Shown: positions 54,726-63,463 of the stretch, one piece after another
Numbering within the stretch: position 1 is the stretch's first letter
Layout: every line of letters starts with the position of its first letter
Assembly: GCF_001423945.1 (NCBI RefSeq)
Contig: NZ_LMPU01000008.1
Coordinates: 310,001-374,000 of the forward strand
Source: Pedobacter sp. Leaf194
GTDB taxonomy: Bacteria; Bacteroidota; Bacteroidia; Sphingobacteriales; Sphingobacteriaceae
Reading direction: 5' to 3'
Length of the DNA: 64,000 bases
Notes under the pieces: model-generated
What the model saw: the letters and a program-made list of their open reading frames with translations, nothing else
What the model was told of the DNA's origin: nothing
Databases searched by the model: none
Translations under genes and position numbers: made by a program

Positions 54726-55130
54726 ATGAATTTGTCAGGCACACGAAAAATCAAGATTTTAATTGTTGAAGATGACGTTTTTATGCAAGCCATCCTCGAG
54801 GAGATTTTGAGTTCAACATACGACATCGAAATGCGATCGAACGGAATGGACGCCTTGTCTTTTTTGCAAAACGGGAATATTCCTGATTTGATTATTGCAG
54901 ACTTAAACACGCCAAAACTTAATGGCCTCCAGCTAATTGAGCAAGTTAAAGTGAGCGATTTCTTCAACTCCGTGCCAATTGTAATCCTTTCGGGTGAAGA
55001 AAGTTCGGACAAACGGATTAAATGTTTAGATGCAGGGGCAGACGATTTTATCGTAAAACCGTTTAACCCTGCCGAGTTAGAAGCCAGAATTAGAGTTGTT
55101 TTAAGGAGAATGGGCAAACTGAGCGCTTAA
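54726..55130 (+). CDS. Stand-alone response regulator receiver protein
   Basis: This 134-residue CheY-like protein carries only a receiver domain: acidic pair in ILIVEDDVFM, phospho-acceptor Asp in LIIADLNTPKLNG, Thr/Ser switch in VILSGEES, and the conserved Lys in FIVKPFNPAEL. It lies 3 bp upstream of a sugar transferase gene whose own N-terminus is a degenerate receiver, so the two are surely co-translated and probably interact. This suggests two-component control of a glycosyltransfer step, perhaps in exopolysaccharide production. Confidence 0.9.
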   Translation: MNLSGTRKIKILIVEDDVFMQAILEEILSSTYDIEMRSNGMDALSFLQNGNIPDLIIADLNTPKLNGLQLIEQVKVSDFFNSVPIVILSGEESSDKRIKCLDAGADDFIVKPFNPAELEARIRVVLRRMGKLSA

Positions 55131-55133
55131 TAT

Positions 55134-56333
55134 ATGAGTGAAGAACTTAATGCTTCCCCAGGACAACCAATTATTGCCCTTGTAGGTTTTGAAAACGCAT
55201 TTGCAGAAATTTTTGCGCAATGCGATTTTGGAAAAAGTGAACTTGTACATTTCGAGAATGGAATGAAGATGGCTTCAACCTGGCTCGAAGAAAATCTTAA
55301 CATCGTTGCGATTATTTCTTACAGCGAAATTATGGCGCCTGCCGGACTTGCGCTGGTAGAAACGCTCAAAAAGAAACAACTTCCTTTAGTGCCGTTTTTT
55401 TTAGTGGTAAATTACTTTAACCCAAATTTGCGCACCCTGGCACTTTCGGCCGGTGTTTCTGATGTGTTCAGACTTCCACTGAAGGCATCGAAAATTCAGA
55501 AGCGGGTCACTTTTTTAATTGATAGCTGGGCACAATTAAAGGGCAATATTAAACCTGATGTACCGCCAATAAAAAACATAGCCTTTGCGAAACGGGCCTT
55601 TGATGTGTTTTTTGCCGGCCTCGCATTATTTTTGCTCTCGCCCCTCTTTCTGATTATTTATATCCTGATAAAATTTGAATCTAAAGGACCAGTATTTTAC
55701 TATTCTTTACGTGCCGGAACCGGATTTAAGGTCTTTAAATTTTATAAATTCAGGTCGATGTTTGTTAATGCAGACCAGCGCATAAAAGATTTGATGCATT
55801 TAAATCAATATGACATCGATTCGGGCAAAAAAGAAAGTGACAACGTTGTTAAAGAAAGTTTATGCAGCCAGTGTGCAGCAGAGGGGAAATGCCAGTATCC
55901 GCTTTACGCAGATAATATACAGTGGTGCGAGAAAGACTTCAAATACGCTAAAATGGCAAGTTCAGGATCTGCATTTTTCAAAATAAAAAACGACCCGAGA
56001 ATTACCAAAGTGGGCAATTTTATACGAAATACCAGTATCGACGAACTTCCTCAACTCTGGAATGTAATTATCGGCGATATGAGTATTGTGGGTAACCGCC
56101 CGCTTCCGCTATACGAAGCAGAAAAATTAACAACTGATAAATATGTACTCAGGTTTGCAGCACCTGCAGGCATAACCGGATTATGGCAGGTTGAAAAGCG
56201 TGGTAAAGGCGATATGAGTGAAGAAGAACGTCTAATGCTCGATAATACTTACGCAAAAAATCAAAGCTTCGTTAACGACATTAAATTGATTCTGAAAACA
56301 ATTCCCGCTTTATTGCAAAAAGAAAACGTTTAA
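55134..56333 (+). CDS. Undecaprenyl-phosphate sugar phosphotransferase with degenerate receiver domain and Cys-rich insert
   Basis: The protein has 399 residues. Residues 10-130 look like a receiver fold without a phospho-acceptor: the strand normally ending in Asp reads VAIISYSEI. One membrane helix (about 156-180) leads into a bacterial sugar transferase domain (FYKFRSM, FFKIKNDPRITKVG, NTSIDELPQLWNVIIGDMSIVGNRPLP, GITGLWQVEKRG), the enzyme that starts polysaccharide units on the lipid carrier. Between FRSM and FFKI there is an insert with Cys244, Cys247, Cys253 and Cys265 in a C-x2-C-x5-C-x11-C pattern that could bind metal. No other polysaccharide genes are near. Confidence 0.88.
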   Translation: MSEELNASPGQPIIALVGFENAFAEIFAQCDFGKSELVHFENGMKMASTWLEENLNIVAIISYSEIMAPAGLALVETLKKKQLPLVPFFLVVNYFNPNLRTLALSAGVSDVFRLPLKASKIQKRVTFLIDSWAQLKGNIKPDVPPIKNIAFAKRAFDVFFAGLALFLLSPLFLIIYILIKFESKGPVFYYSLRAGTGFKVFKFYKFRSMFVNADQRIKDLMHLNQYDIDSGKKESDNVVKESLCSQCAAEGKCQYPLYADNIQWCEKDFKYAKMASSGSAFFKIKNDPRITKVGNFIRNTSIDELPQLWNVIIGDMSIVGNRPLPLYEAEKLTTDKYVLRFAAPAGITGLWQVEKRGKGDMSEEERLMLDNTYAKNQSFVNDIKLILKTIPALLQKENV

Positions 56334-56493
56334 TTTTCATCAGCTACTACCCTTTTCAGAAAGACCAAATCTCCGGCCTCCAAGCTCAGATTTATCCATT
56401 ACTAAAACGATTTGTAACAGTTTAAACGCAATTTATTAGAAATAAATAAATTCAAAAACTATTTGTTACTTTCGAAATAAAAATTGAAATCAA

Positions 56494-57213
56494 ATGAAAA
56501 GAGCATTAATAATTTTCTCGCTGTTTACAATATTTTGTACTGCAGGTATGGCCCAAACGCCTAACACTTTATCAAAAAAGGAAGTGAGACAAGGTTGGAA
56601 ATTACTGTTTGACGGCAGCACCACCAAAGGTTGGCATACCTACCTTCGTGATACCGTAGGCTCGAAATGGACGGTGCAGAATGGAGCTATCGTGTTCGAC
56701 CCTAGCAAACCAAGAAATGGTGGAGGCGACATTGTAACAAACGAAGCCTATGAAAACTATGAACTTAACCTGGAATGGAAGATATCAAAAGGTGGTAACA
56801 GCGGAATTATTTTCGATATCCAGGAAGACCCAAAATTTAGGGCAACTTATTTAACAGGACCAGAAATGCAGGTGTTGGATAATATTGATGCTGACGATAA
56901 CAAAAAACAAAATCACCTGGCAGGTTGCCTTTACGACATGTCTGGCGATGCAACAGTTTCAAAACCGAAGCCAGTAGGCGAATGGAATAAAGTAAGATTA
57001 ATTCAAAACAAAGGCCATTTAACCTTCTATTTAAACGGTGTTAAAACTTTTGACGGGCAAATTGGAAGCGAAGAATGGAATAAACTTGTTGAAAACAGCA
57101 AGTTTAAAGACAAAGCATTTTCAAACTTTGCGAAGGTAGCCAAAGGAAAAATTGCTTTGCAAGAGCACCCAGGCTCTAGTCAGTGGAGAAATATTAAAAT
57201 TAAAGCCTTATAA
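56494..57213 (+). CDS. Secreted DUF1080 (3-keto-disaccharide hydrolase-like) protein
   Basis: The 239-residue protein has a signal peptide ending MAQTPN and a concanavalin-like DUF1080 domain: GWKLLFDGSTTKGWH, GDIVTNEAYENYELNLEWKIS, GNSGIIFDIQE, GPEMQVLDN, GEWNKVRLIQNKGHLTFYLNG, IALQEHPGSSQWRNIKIK. DUF1080 proteins are frequent in Bacteroidota and some hydrolyse 3-keto-glycosides. It is single-gene with its own terminator. A TACTTTCG at 56467-56474 (7 of 8 for the -7 consensus) may be the promoter. Confidence 0.9.
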   Translation: MKRALIIFSLFTIFCTAGMAQTPNTLSKKEVRQGWKLLFDGSTTKGWHTYLRDTVGSKWTVQNGAIVFDPSKPRNGGGDIVTNEAYENYELNLEWKISKGGNSGIIFDIQEDPKFRATYLTGPEMQVLDNIDADDNKKQNHLAGCLYDMSGDATVSKPKPVGEWNKVRLIQNKGHLTFYLNGVKTFDGQIGSEEWNKLVENSKFKDKAFSNFAKVAKGKIALQEHPGSSQWRNIKIKAL

Positions 57214-57231
57214 ATTTCTTAATTTGAAGAG

Positions 57232-57264
57232 AAACCCGTTGCAAAATTGTAACGGGTTTTTTTG
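57232..57264 (+). terminator. Intrinsic terminator of the DUF1080 gene
   Basis: AAACCCGTT pairs with AACGGGTTT around a short inner loop and is followed by seven T, 19 bp after the stop. Confidence 0.9.
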
Positions 57265-57360
57265 TCCTAAATGCAACCGCTTTTTGACTTGTTTAGCATC
57301 GCCCGTAACGGCGACTTCTGGTTATTTTTAAGGCTGCTAATTCATAAACTAATTAAGACG

Positions 57361-57591
57361 ATGTCATTCCAGGGATATTTAAAAACCATTAAAGAAAAAA
57401 CAGGACTAGGCCCTGAGCAGTTAAAAAGTAAAGCAGATGAGAAGGGTTTTACCGAAGCCGGAAAACTTAAAGCAACAGTTAAGGCCAGCGAAATTGTAAA
57501 TTGGCTTAAGGAAGAATACAATCTCGGCCATGGCCATTCGATGGCAGTTTATGCACTGCTGAAAGGTATAAAAGATGAGAACAGTAAATAA
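57361..57591 (+). CDS. DUF4287 family small protein
   Basis: This 76-residue protein starts MSFQGYLKTIKEKTGLGPEQ and continues with the DUF4287 pattern KADEKGF, then ASEIVNWLKEEYNLGHGHSMAVYALLKG. Members are small cytoplasmic proteins of unknown function. The frame is open further upstream to 57271, but the extra 30 residues do not fit the family, so the ATG at 57361 is used. It ends at a bidirectional terminator shared with the convergent glycoside hydrolase gene. Confidence 0.87.
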   Translation: MSFQGYLKTIKEKTGLGPEQLKSKADEKGFTEAGKLKATVKASEIVNWLKEEYNLGHGHSMAVYALLKGIKDENSK

Positions 57592-57626
57592 AAATTGCCT
57601 CAAGATTATCATGAGGCAATTTTTTA
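57590..57626. terminator. Bidirectional terminator between the DUF4287 and glycoside hydrolase genes
   Basis: AAAATTGCCTCA pairs with TGAGGCAATTTT across a 9-nt loop, with T runs on both strands. Confidence 0.9.
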
Positions 57627-57633
57627 AAGTTTG

Positions 57634-58686
57634 TTACTCTCTTTGATTTAATAACCTGATGGTTTTAACTTCATTTTCGCTGAATGGGGTTTTATCTTTT
57701 CGATATATGTCATGGAACCATAGTTCGGGCTCTTTTCCACCTGGAATTGGTGTATCCCAGGCAAAAATTGTATTGGTTTTGCCCGATACAAAACCCCAGT
57801 TGATGGCACCAACTTTTTCAGTTTTCAACATGGGCAAAATGGTTTGAAAAAGGCTTCCATTTTTACGAGCCATGTATTCTGTACAAACGAGCGGTTTGTT
57901 GTAGCTTCTCAGCTCCTGGATTTTTTTCTGATGGGTGTCTATATACCCGTAATGGTGGTACGTTATGATGTCAGAATTTTCGAGTTGAAATTTGTTTAGC
58001 TTGTCGAAATTTGAACCGAAACTCCAGATGCCGGCCGTAAGTGGCTGAGCGGGATTAACAGCCTTTGCCCAATCAAAGGTTAGTTGTAAAAGGTTTAAGC
58101 TTTTATCCACGTAATTACTGTTCCCGGGCTCATTGTACAAATCCCACATCACAATTCTATCATCGGTTTTATGAGCATTTAAAATGTCTTTTACATAGGC
58201 TTCCAACATTTTCAAACTGTCGGGGTTATTTCTAATATCAGTGCCAGGGTCTCTAACCCAGCCACTATTGTGCACACCGGCTTTTGGTTCGGGTTGTTTT
58301 CCGGCGGCATATTTATCGTTCCAGCAATCATCAAAAAACACAAGTATCGTTTTAATTTTATGTTTTGATGAAATATCGAGATATTGATTCAGCCTTTTCT
58401 TAAATCCTTCTTTGTCAGAGGTCCAGGCGATGTGATGCAAAAATACACGCATGGTATTAAATCCTAATTCCTGGGCCCAACCCAATTCTTTATCAATTGT
58501 AGCCGGGTCGAAAGTTGCAGCCTGAAACATTTCGAGTTGATTAATTGCTGTAGCGGGCTGATAGTTGCAACCCGTCATCCAGGGCTGTTTTTTATACCAG
58601 GCATTTGCCTGCTCGGTTGTCCATCTGCTTTGCGCAAAGGTTGCGCTAAAAAGCAAAGCCGCAAGAAAAGTAAAAAGATATCTCAT
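57634..58686 (-). CDS. Secreted cellulase-family (GH5-like) glycoside hydrolase
   Basis: This 350-residue protein has a signal peptide (MRYLFTFLAALLFSATFAQS) and a TIM-barrel glycosidase domain. LGFNTMRVFLHHIAW and ILVFFDDCWNDKY precede the probable acid/base Glu in VMWDLYNEPGNSN; YHHYGY follows, and the probable nucleophile Glu is in LVCTEYMARKNGS. The final Trp-rich part (INWGFVSGKTNTIFAWDTP) is typical of this clan-A group. The substrate is not evident; beta-glucan or beta-mannan are possible. It is a single gene, not part of a Sus-type locus. Confidence 0.85.
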   Translation of the reverse strand: MRYLFTFLAALLFSATFAQSRWTTEQANAWYKKQPWMTGCNYQPATAINQLEMFQAATFDPATIDKELGWAQELGFNTMRVFLHHIAWTSDKEGFKKRLNQYLDISSKHKIKTILVFFDDCWNDKYAAGKQPEPKAGVHNSGWVRDPGTDIRNNPDSLKMLEAYVKDILNAHKTDDRIVMWDLYNEPGNSNYVDKSLNLLQLTFDWAKAVNPAQPLTAGIWSFGSNFDKLNKFQLENSDIITYHHYGYIDTHQKKIQELRSYNKPLVCTEYMARKNGSLFQTILPMLKTEKVGAINWGFVSGKTNTIFAWDTPIPGGKEPELWFHDIYRKDKTPFSENEVKTIRLLNQRE

Positions 58687-58740
58687 AATTAAATTTTAGT
58701 AAACTAATTTAACTAAAACGTTTTAATTACAAAATTTTAA

Positions 58741-58776
58741 ATAATAAAACCCTCGAAAACTATGTTTCGAGGGTTT
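58741..58776 (-). terminator. Intrinsic terminator of the alcohol dehydrogenase gene
   Basis: A 12-bp perfect stem (AAACCCTCGAAA with TTTCGAGGGTTT) is followed on the minus strand by TATTATT. It lies 34 bp after the stop at 58810. Confidence 0.8.
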
Positions 58777-58809
58777 CGGTAAAAAACTTAAGAATAACTG
58801 TAAAACGAG

Positions 58810-59853
58810 TTATAAAGTTGCCATGTCGATAACGAAACGATAGCGAACATCACCTTTTTGCATTCTTTCATAGGCCGTATGGATGTCTTTCATATCAATC
58901 ATTTCGATCTCCGAAACAATATCATTCTCCGCACAGAAATCCAGCATTTCCTGGGTTTCTTTAATGCCGCCAATGCCAGAACCTGCAAGGCTTTTTCTGC
59001 CACCTAATAAGCTAAACGCAGCAATCTCTGCCGGTTTTGGTGGTACACCCACGCATATATGCGTTCCGTTGGTTCTTAACAACGACAAATACATATTGAA
59101 ATCGTGTTCTGCAGAAACGGTATCCAAAATAAAGTCGAAAGTGCCTTTAGCTTCTTTTATTTGAGCAGGGTCAGTAGTGACCACAAAATGGTGTGCGCCT
59201 AATTTTTTAGCATCTTCCTCTTTACTCGGCGAAGTGCTTAAAACAGTAACATCAGCGCCAAAAGCAACGCCGAATTTAACCGCCATGTGCCCTAAGCCGC
59301 CTAAACCTAACACGGCCAACTTGTGTCCTTTACCAACTTTCCAATGGCGTAACGGCGAATAAGTTGTAATGCCCGCACACAATAAAGGTGCAACTGCTGC
59401 TAAATTTAAATTATCAGCGATTTTAAGAACAAATTCTTCTCTAACAACAATGCTATCAGAATAGCCACCATAAGTTGGGGTTTTACCATCTCTTTCCAAA
59501 CCGTTGTATGTCTGTGTATTTCCTTCCAGGCAGTATTGCTCCAAATCCTGCTTGCAATTTTCGCAAACCTGGCAAGAATCTACCATACAACCGGTTCCAG
59601 CTAAATCGCCAACTTTAAAATTTTTAACGTGGTCGCCCACTTTTACCACGCGACCAACGATCTCATGGCCTGGAACCATCGGAAAAATCCCCGGGAACCA
59701 GTCGTTTTTAATCTGATGCAAATCCGAATGGCAAACGCCACAAAAAAGTATCTCGAATTGTACATCATGCGGCCCAACCTCTCGGCGTTCAAAATTCCAG
59801 GGGGCTAAATCCGTTTCAGCACTTTGTGCTGCATATCCTTTTGCTGCTATCAT
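58810..59853 (-). CDS. Zinc-dependent NAD(P) alcohol dehydrogenase, cinnamyl-alcohol/YahK type
   Basis: This 347-residue medium-chain dehydrogenase reduces aldehydes with NADPH. The catalytic zinc site is in FCGVCHSDLHQIKNDW and VPGHEIVGRVVKVG. The structural zinc is bound by the four Cys of DSCQVCENCKQDLEQYC. The nucleotide-binding motif is VLGLGGLGHMAVKFG. The group acts on a broad set of aldehydes, so the physiological substrate is open. It has its own promoter and terminator. Confidence 0.92.
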   Translation of the reverse strand: MIAAKGYAAQSAETDLAPWNFERREVGPHDVQFEILFCGVCHSDLHQIKNDWFPGIFPMVPGHEIVGRVVKVGDHVKNFKVGDLAGTGCMVDSCQVCENCKQDLEQYCLEGNTQTYNGLERDGKTPTYGGYSDSIVVREEFVLKIADNLNLAAVAPLLCAGITTYSPLRHWKVGKGHKLAVLGLGGLGHMAVKFGVAFGADVTVLSTSPSKEEDAKKLGAHHFVVTTDPAQIKEAKGTFDFILDTVSAEHDFNMYLSLLRTNGTHICVGVPPKPAEIAAFSLLGGRKSLAGSGIGGIKETQEMLDFCAENDIVSEIEMIDMKDIHTAYERMQKGDVRYRFVIDMATL

Positions 59854-59879
59854 ATCTTTTAATTATTACTATACCTCAA

Positions 59880-59887
59880 CAAATATA
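59880..59887 (-). promoter_or_regulatory. -7 element of the alcohol dehydrogenase gene
   Basis: TATATTTG on the minus strand is an exact -7 match 27 bp before the ATG. CTTG at 59904-59907 could be a poor -33 at 16-bp spacing. Confidence 0.5.
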
Positions 59888-59981
59888 ATCGCCATTTGTT
59901 AAGCAAGTATTACACATTTCAAGAAATGATTACGATTTGCAAACATTAGGCCATATTTTAGCAAGCCAAAACTAATTCCGG

Positions 59982-61481
59982 CTAGTTATCCAAACTGTCA
60001 ACTGAATTTGCCAGTATGTTTATTGCTGCTTTCATCTCGGCATAATCGAAGTTACCGAAACCCAATCTTGTAGCCGTTAAATTTCTATTCTGGTACAAAC
60101 TTATTTTCGGGAGGAAAAGGCCATTTTCTGCGCATTTTTTTTTCAGCTTAGCCAAATTGGGGTGGTCTGCCCACTCTATCCAAAAAGCCAATCCACGGGA
60201 TGGCGTGATAAACATAATGTGTGCTCCTAACTGCTCGGTGAGTAAACCTGCAAACCAATCCCTCCTTTGCCTGTAAATTTTCTTACTCTTCTTTAGAACG
60301 CGGTGAATCTCACCATTTTCTATCCAGCTTGTAAGCACTTGCTCCTTTATGTTATCCACACCAGCCGATAAAATTTTGTGATGCTTTTCTAACTCGATAA
60401 TAAAAGATTCGGGTGCGGAAACAAAGCCGTAACCGAAGCCTGCCGGCAGGGAACGTGCCAGGGAGCCTACATAAATCACATTGCTGTTTGTGTTTAAAGC
60501 TGCTAAAGGCAAGACGGGATTGTTATCAAAATGAAAGTCGAATTCGTAATCATCCTCCACGATGATTAGGCTAAATTCTTCAGCCAGTTCCAATAGCTGA
60601 ATTCGCCTTTTAGCATTTAAGGACACAGTTGTTGGGTAATGGTAAACCGAGGTAAGATAAAGTATTTTGATTTGCTGGCCGGCACAAATTTGTCTTAACG
60701 ATTCAATTTTTAGTCCGTCATCATCAACGGGAACAGAAATAATTTCTGCGCCACTATCTGATATGGTCATGTTCGATAAATAGTAACTTGGCGCAGCAAC
60801 TACAACCTTATCTCCCGGCGAAATTAGTATTTTGAAAATCAAATACAGGCAGATTTCATGGCTGTTCGTGCTGAACAAGTTCTCTGCAGAAATCCGCAGG
60901 TTGCGGGAAAGGTTCAAAAAATTTGATAGCTGTTTTTTGAAATTAACATGTATCAGCTGGGAATTATTATTTTTCGGATTGTGATGTTTTAGTTTCGAAA
61001 CATACAGGCGGGCGAGTGTATCGTAAAGCATCAAACTTTGGTCGGGCATACCATCATTAAATTGCAAAGGCAAATCACTGATTTCTGTCGGGTTTTCCAG
61101 CAAAGCTGAGCGTACAAAACTCAATTCGTTCGCTTGTGAGGAAACGATCTTCCTTGAAAGATTTAGCACACCAGCGCTTTTGTCGTGTTTTTGGCTAGAC
61201 AAAACGAACACGCCCCTGCTTGGAAAAATCTCGATAAATCCCTGCGCTTCCAGTTCATGAAACGCTTTGATGAGCGTATTGCGGTTAATCTTTATCAGCT
61301 TACATAGAATTCTGGTTCCGGGTAATTTGGTGCCCTCTGGCAATAAACCTAACTGTATCGCCTTAATAAAACTAAAAGTAATTTGCAAATAAACCGGGTT
61401 GGCATCAGCTTTATCAATGGTAACGAAACTATTAAAAGGAATTTGAACCGGACTATCCATTTTATCAGAACTGGTATACAT
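59982..61481 (-). CDS. MocR-family regulator (GntR wing fused to aminotransferase-like domain) lacking the PLP lysine
   Basis: This 499-residue protein has an N-terminal GntR-type winged helix (about 25-95: PVYLQITFSFIKAIQLGLLPEG, NRNTLIKAFHELEAQGFIEI) and a C-terminal fold-type I aminotransferase domain. The PLP pyridine-contact Asp is kept (IIVEDDYEF). The position of the Schiff-base Lys, usually GSFSK followed by LxP, reads GSLARSLPAGFGYGF, with Arg343 encoded by CGT. Covalent PLP binding is therefore unlikely. An alternative ATG at 61460 (MDSPVQIPF) looks closer to family starts. It is divergent from a TonB receptor gene 41 bp away, its probable target. Confidence 0.87.
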   Translation of the reverse strand: MYTSSDKMDSPVQIPFNSFVTIDKADANPVYLQITFSFIKAIQLGLLPEGTKLPGTRILCKLIKINRNTLIKAFHELEAQGFIEIFPSRGVFVLSSQKHDKSAGVLNLSRKIVSSQANELSFVRSALLENPTEISDLPLQFNDGMPDQSLMLYDTLARLYVSKLKHHNPKNNNSQLIHVNFKKQLSNFLNLSRNLRISAENLFSTNSHEICLYLIFKILISPGDKVVVAAPSYYLSNMTISDSGAEIISVPVDDDGLKIESLRQICAGQQIKILYLTSVYHYPTTVSLNAKRRIQLLELAEEFSLIIVEDDYEFDFHFDNNPVLPLAALNTNSNVIYVGSLARSLPAGFGYGFVSAPESFIIELEKHHKILSAGVDNIKEQVLTSWIENGEIHRVLKKSKKIYRQRRDWFAGLLTEQLGAHIMFITPSRGLAFWIEWADHPNLAKLKKKCAENGLFLPKISLYQNRNLTATRLGFGNFDYAEMKAAINILANSVDSLDN

Positions 61482-61482
61482 T

Positions 61483-61508
61483 AGTAGTACGGCAATATAC
61501 TACTTTTG
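61483..61508. promoter_or_regulatory. Divergent operator and TonB receptor promoter
   Basis: An inverted repeat AGTAGTA (61483-61489) and TACTACT (61498-61504) overlaps an exact plus-strand -7 element, TACTTTTG (61501-61508), 15 bp before the receptor ATG. It lies directly upstream of the regulator ATG on the other strand. Confidence 0.55.
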
Positions 61509-61522
61509 AGAAAAATTTTAGC

Positions 61523-63388
61523 ATGAGAAAAATCTACCTCGCACTGATGGTATTGATGAGTACGAGCCTGGCGGCACAACAAAAGCAAGATACTGTTATC
61601 ACCATGAAAGAAGTTGTGATAAATGAAAACGGTTTCAGTACGCCAATATCGAAGCAAAACCGAAACGTTTATACGATTGATAAAGCAACTATAGCAAAAC
61701 TTCCTGCCCGGAGCATTCAGGAAGTTTTACAGTATGCAAACGGAGTAGATTTAAGACAGCGGGGGCCTTTTGGTGGCCAGGCCGATGTTAGCATAGACGG
61801 TGGTAGTTTTGAGCAAACCGTTGTGCTGCTAAACGGAACGAAAATAATCGATTCGCAAACCGCTCACAATACCTTAAACCTGCCAATCCCGATTGAGGCC
61901 ATCGAAAGAATTGAAATCATCCGCGGACCTGCTGCAAGAATTTATGGTATTAATAGTTTAACAGGTGCCATAAACATTATTACGAAAAAGCCTGTAAAAT
62001 CGGGATTGCTTTTGGATACCCATGCCGGCTCAAATTTCGAAAAAGACAACGAAGGTTCGGGGAAGACATTTTATAACGCCGGCATTCAAATCGGCGCAGT
62101 CTTGGCGAAAAAAAATAACCAGCATTCAATTTTCAGTTCCTACGATAAAAGCAATGGTTACCGTTTTAATACACAATTCGAAAACGCCAAAATATTATAT
62201 CAGGGCGGTTTTCAGTTTGATGGTTCAAATGAGTTAAATGCCTCGCTTGGCTATACCCAAAACGAATTTGGCGCAAATGGCTTCTATGCTGCTCCTGGTG
62301 ATAAAAATTCAGTGGAAAAAGTACAAACTACGCTTGCTGCACTACAATCGGTACACAGATTATCGCCAAAATGGACTTTAATGCCACGATTAAGCTATAG
62401 ATATAATTTTGATGATTACCGTTATTTTGGCAACGTAAACCCGAATGCCGGCGTGAGCAAACACAGCACAAATACCATCGCGGCAGAAATTACCAGTACA
62501 TATAAAAGTGATAATGGCGAACTGGCGCTTGGTGCCGAAGTGAGAAGTGAGGAAATAAACTCATCGAATATTGGGAAACACGAACGTGAAAATGTTGGAA
62601 TATTTGCACAATACCGGATGGATTTATTAAGCAATTTAAATGTAAATGCAGGCACCTACCTGAATTACAACTCTGCTTATAAATGGCAGCTTTACCCTGG
62701 TTTAGATGCTAGTTATACTCTTAGCGAGGCGTTTAAAATTGTTGGAAACATAGGTACAAGTCAGCGCATTCCTTCTTTTACAGACCTTTATTTAAACCAA
62801 CGGCCGGGAAATATAGGAAATGCTAACGTTGAGCCGGAAAAGGCATTTCAAAGTGAAATTGGGTTTAAGTACTTTAAGGGTAATTTCAATTTTACATCCA
62901 GTCTTTTTTACAGAAACATTGATAGGTTTATTGACTACACCAGGGTTGCTACCACCGATCCATTCGAGGCAAACAATGTTGGCACAATGGCCACAAATGG
63001 TTTAAATTTAAGGGGCAATTACAACCTAAGCGTTTCAGAAAATTCAGTAATAAATTTAAGTGTAGCTTATGCTTACCTCGATTCGAAGTTTAAGGACATG
63101 GAGGCGGGCAAAGCCTATAAATATCAGTTATCATCGTTAAAGCATCAGGTTACAAACACTGTAGATTTCAGCTGTCGGGGTTTTTCTATTTTGCTGGCCA
63201 CACGTTTTAATCAGCGAATTACGGGCCCTTCTTATTGGGTTAGCGACGCGAGGGTTAGTCAGGGCATTAAACATTTTACCATTTACCTGGACGCTCAGAA
63301 TATTTTCGACGCCAGTTATGTCGAGATTGGGGCCATCCCGCTACCATCTCGTTGGTTAAGTTTAGGCGTAAAGTTCGTTACTTTCTAA
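61523..63388 (+). CDS. TonB-dependent outer-membrane receptor, BtuB-like size
   Basis: The 621-residue receptor has a signal peptide (ending LAAQQ) and no carboxypeptidase-like N-terminal extension or SusD partner. The TonB-box region is near VITMKEVVINEN. The plug domain spans about 45-155 (LPARSIQEVLQYANGVDLRQRG, VSIDGGSFEQTVVLLNG, IERIEIIRGPAARIYG, TGAINIITK). A 22-strand barrel follows and ends in LSLGVKFVTF with the terminal Phe. The size and plug resemble BtuB or siderophore receptors rather than SusC, so cobalamin or a metal chelate is plausible. Its promoter overlaps an inverted repeat next to the divergent MocR-type regulator. Confidence 0.9.
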   Translation: MRKIYLALMVLMSTSLAAQQKQDTVITMKEVVINENGFSTPISKQNRNVYTIDKATIAKLPARSIQEVLQYANGVDLRQRGPFGGQADVSIDGGSFEQTVVLLNGTKIIDSQTAHNTLNLPIPIEAIERIEIIRGPAARIYGINSLTGAINIITKKPVKSGLLLDTHAGSNFEKDNEGSGKTFYNAGIQIGAVLAKKNNQHSIFSSYDKSNGYRFNTQFENAKILYQGGFQFDGSNELNASLGYTQNEFGANGFYAAPGDKNSVEKVQTTLAALQSVHRLSPKWTLMPRLSYRYNFDDYRYFGNVNPNAGVSKHSTNTIAAEITSTYKSDNGELALGAEVRSEEINSSNIGKHERENVGIFAQYRMDLLSNLNVNAGTYLNYNSAYKWQLYPGLDASYTLSEAFKIVGNIGTSQRIPSFTDLYLNQRPGNIGNANVEPEKAFQSEIGFKYFKGNFNFTSSLFYRNIDRFIDYTRVATTDPFEANNVGTMATNGLNLRGNYNLSVSENSVINLSVAYAYLDSKFKDMEAGKAYKYQLSSLKHQVTNTVDFSCRGFSILLATRFNQRITGPSYWVSDARVSQGIKHFTIYLDAQNIFDASYVEIGAIPLPSRWLSLGVKFVTF

Positions 63389-63450
63389 TACAAATCTCCG
63401 TTTTGTAAGGCTATTGGCTTCTTCATTTCTCAGAATGAAAAACTTATTTG

Positions 63451-63458
63451 TAATTTTG
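63451..63458 (+). promoter_or_regulatory. -7 element of map, leaderless arrangement
   Basis: TAATTTTG is an exact TAnnTTTG match ending 6 bp before the ATG at 63464, so transcription would begin at about the start codon. Confidence 0.55.
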
Positions 63459-63463
63459 CGCCA

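Noticed and set aside
57271..57360. N-terminal extension of the DUF4287 protein
   Set aside because: The extra 30 residues are not family-like and begin directly after a terminator; the ATG at 57361 gives the standard N-terminus.
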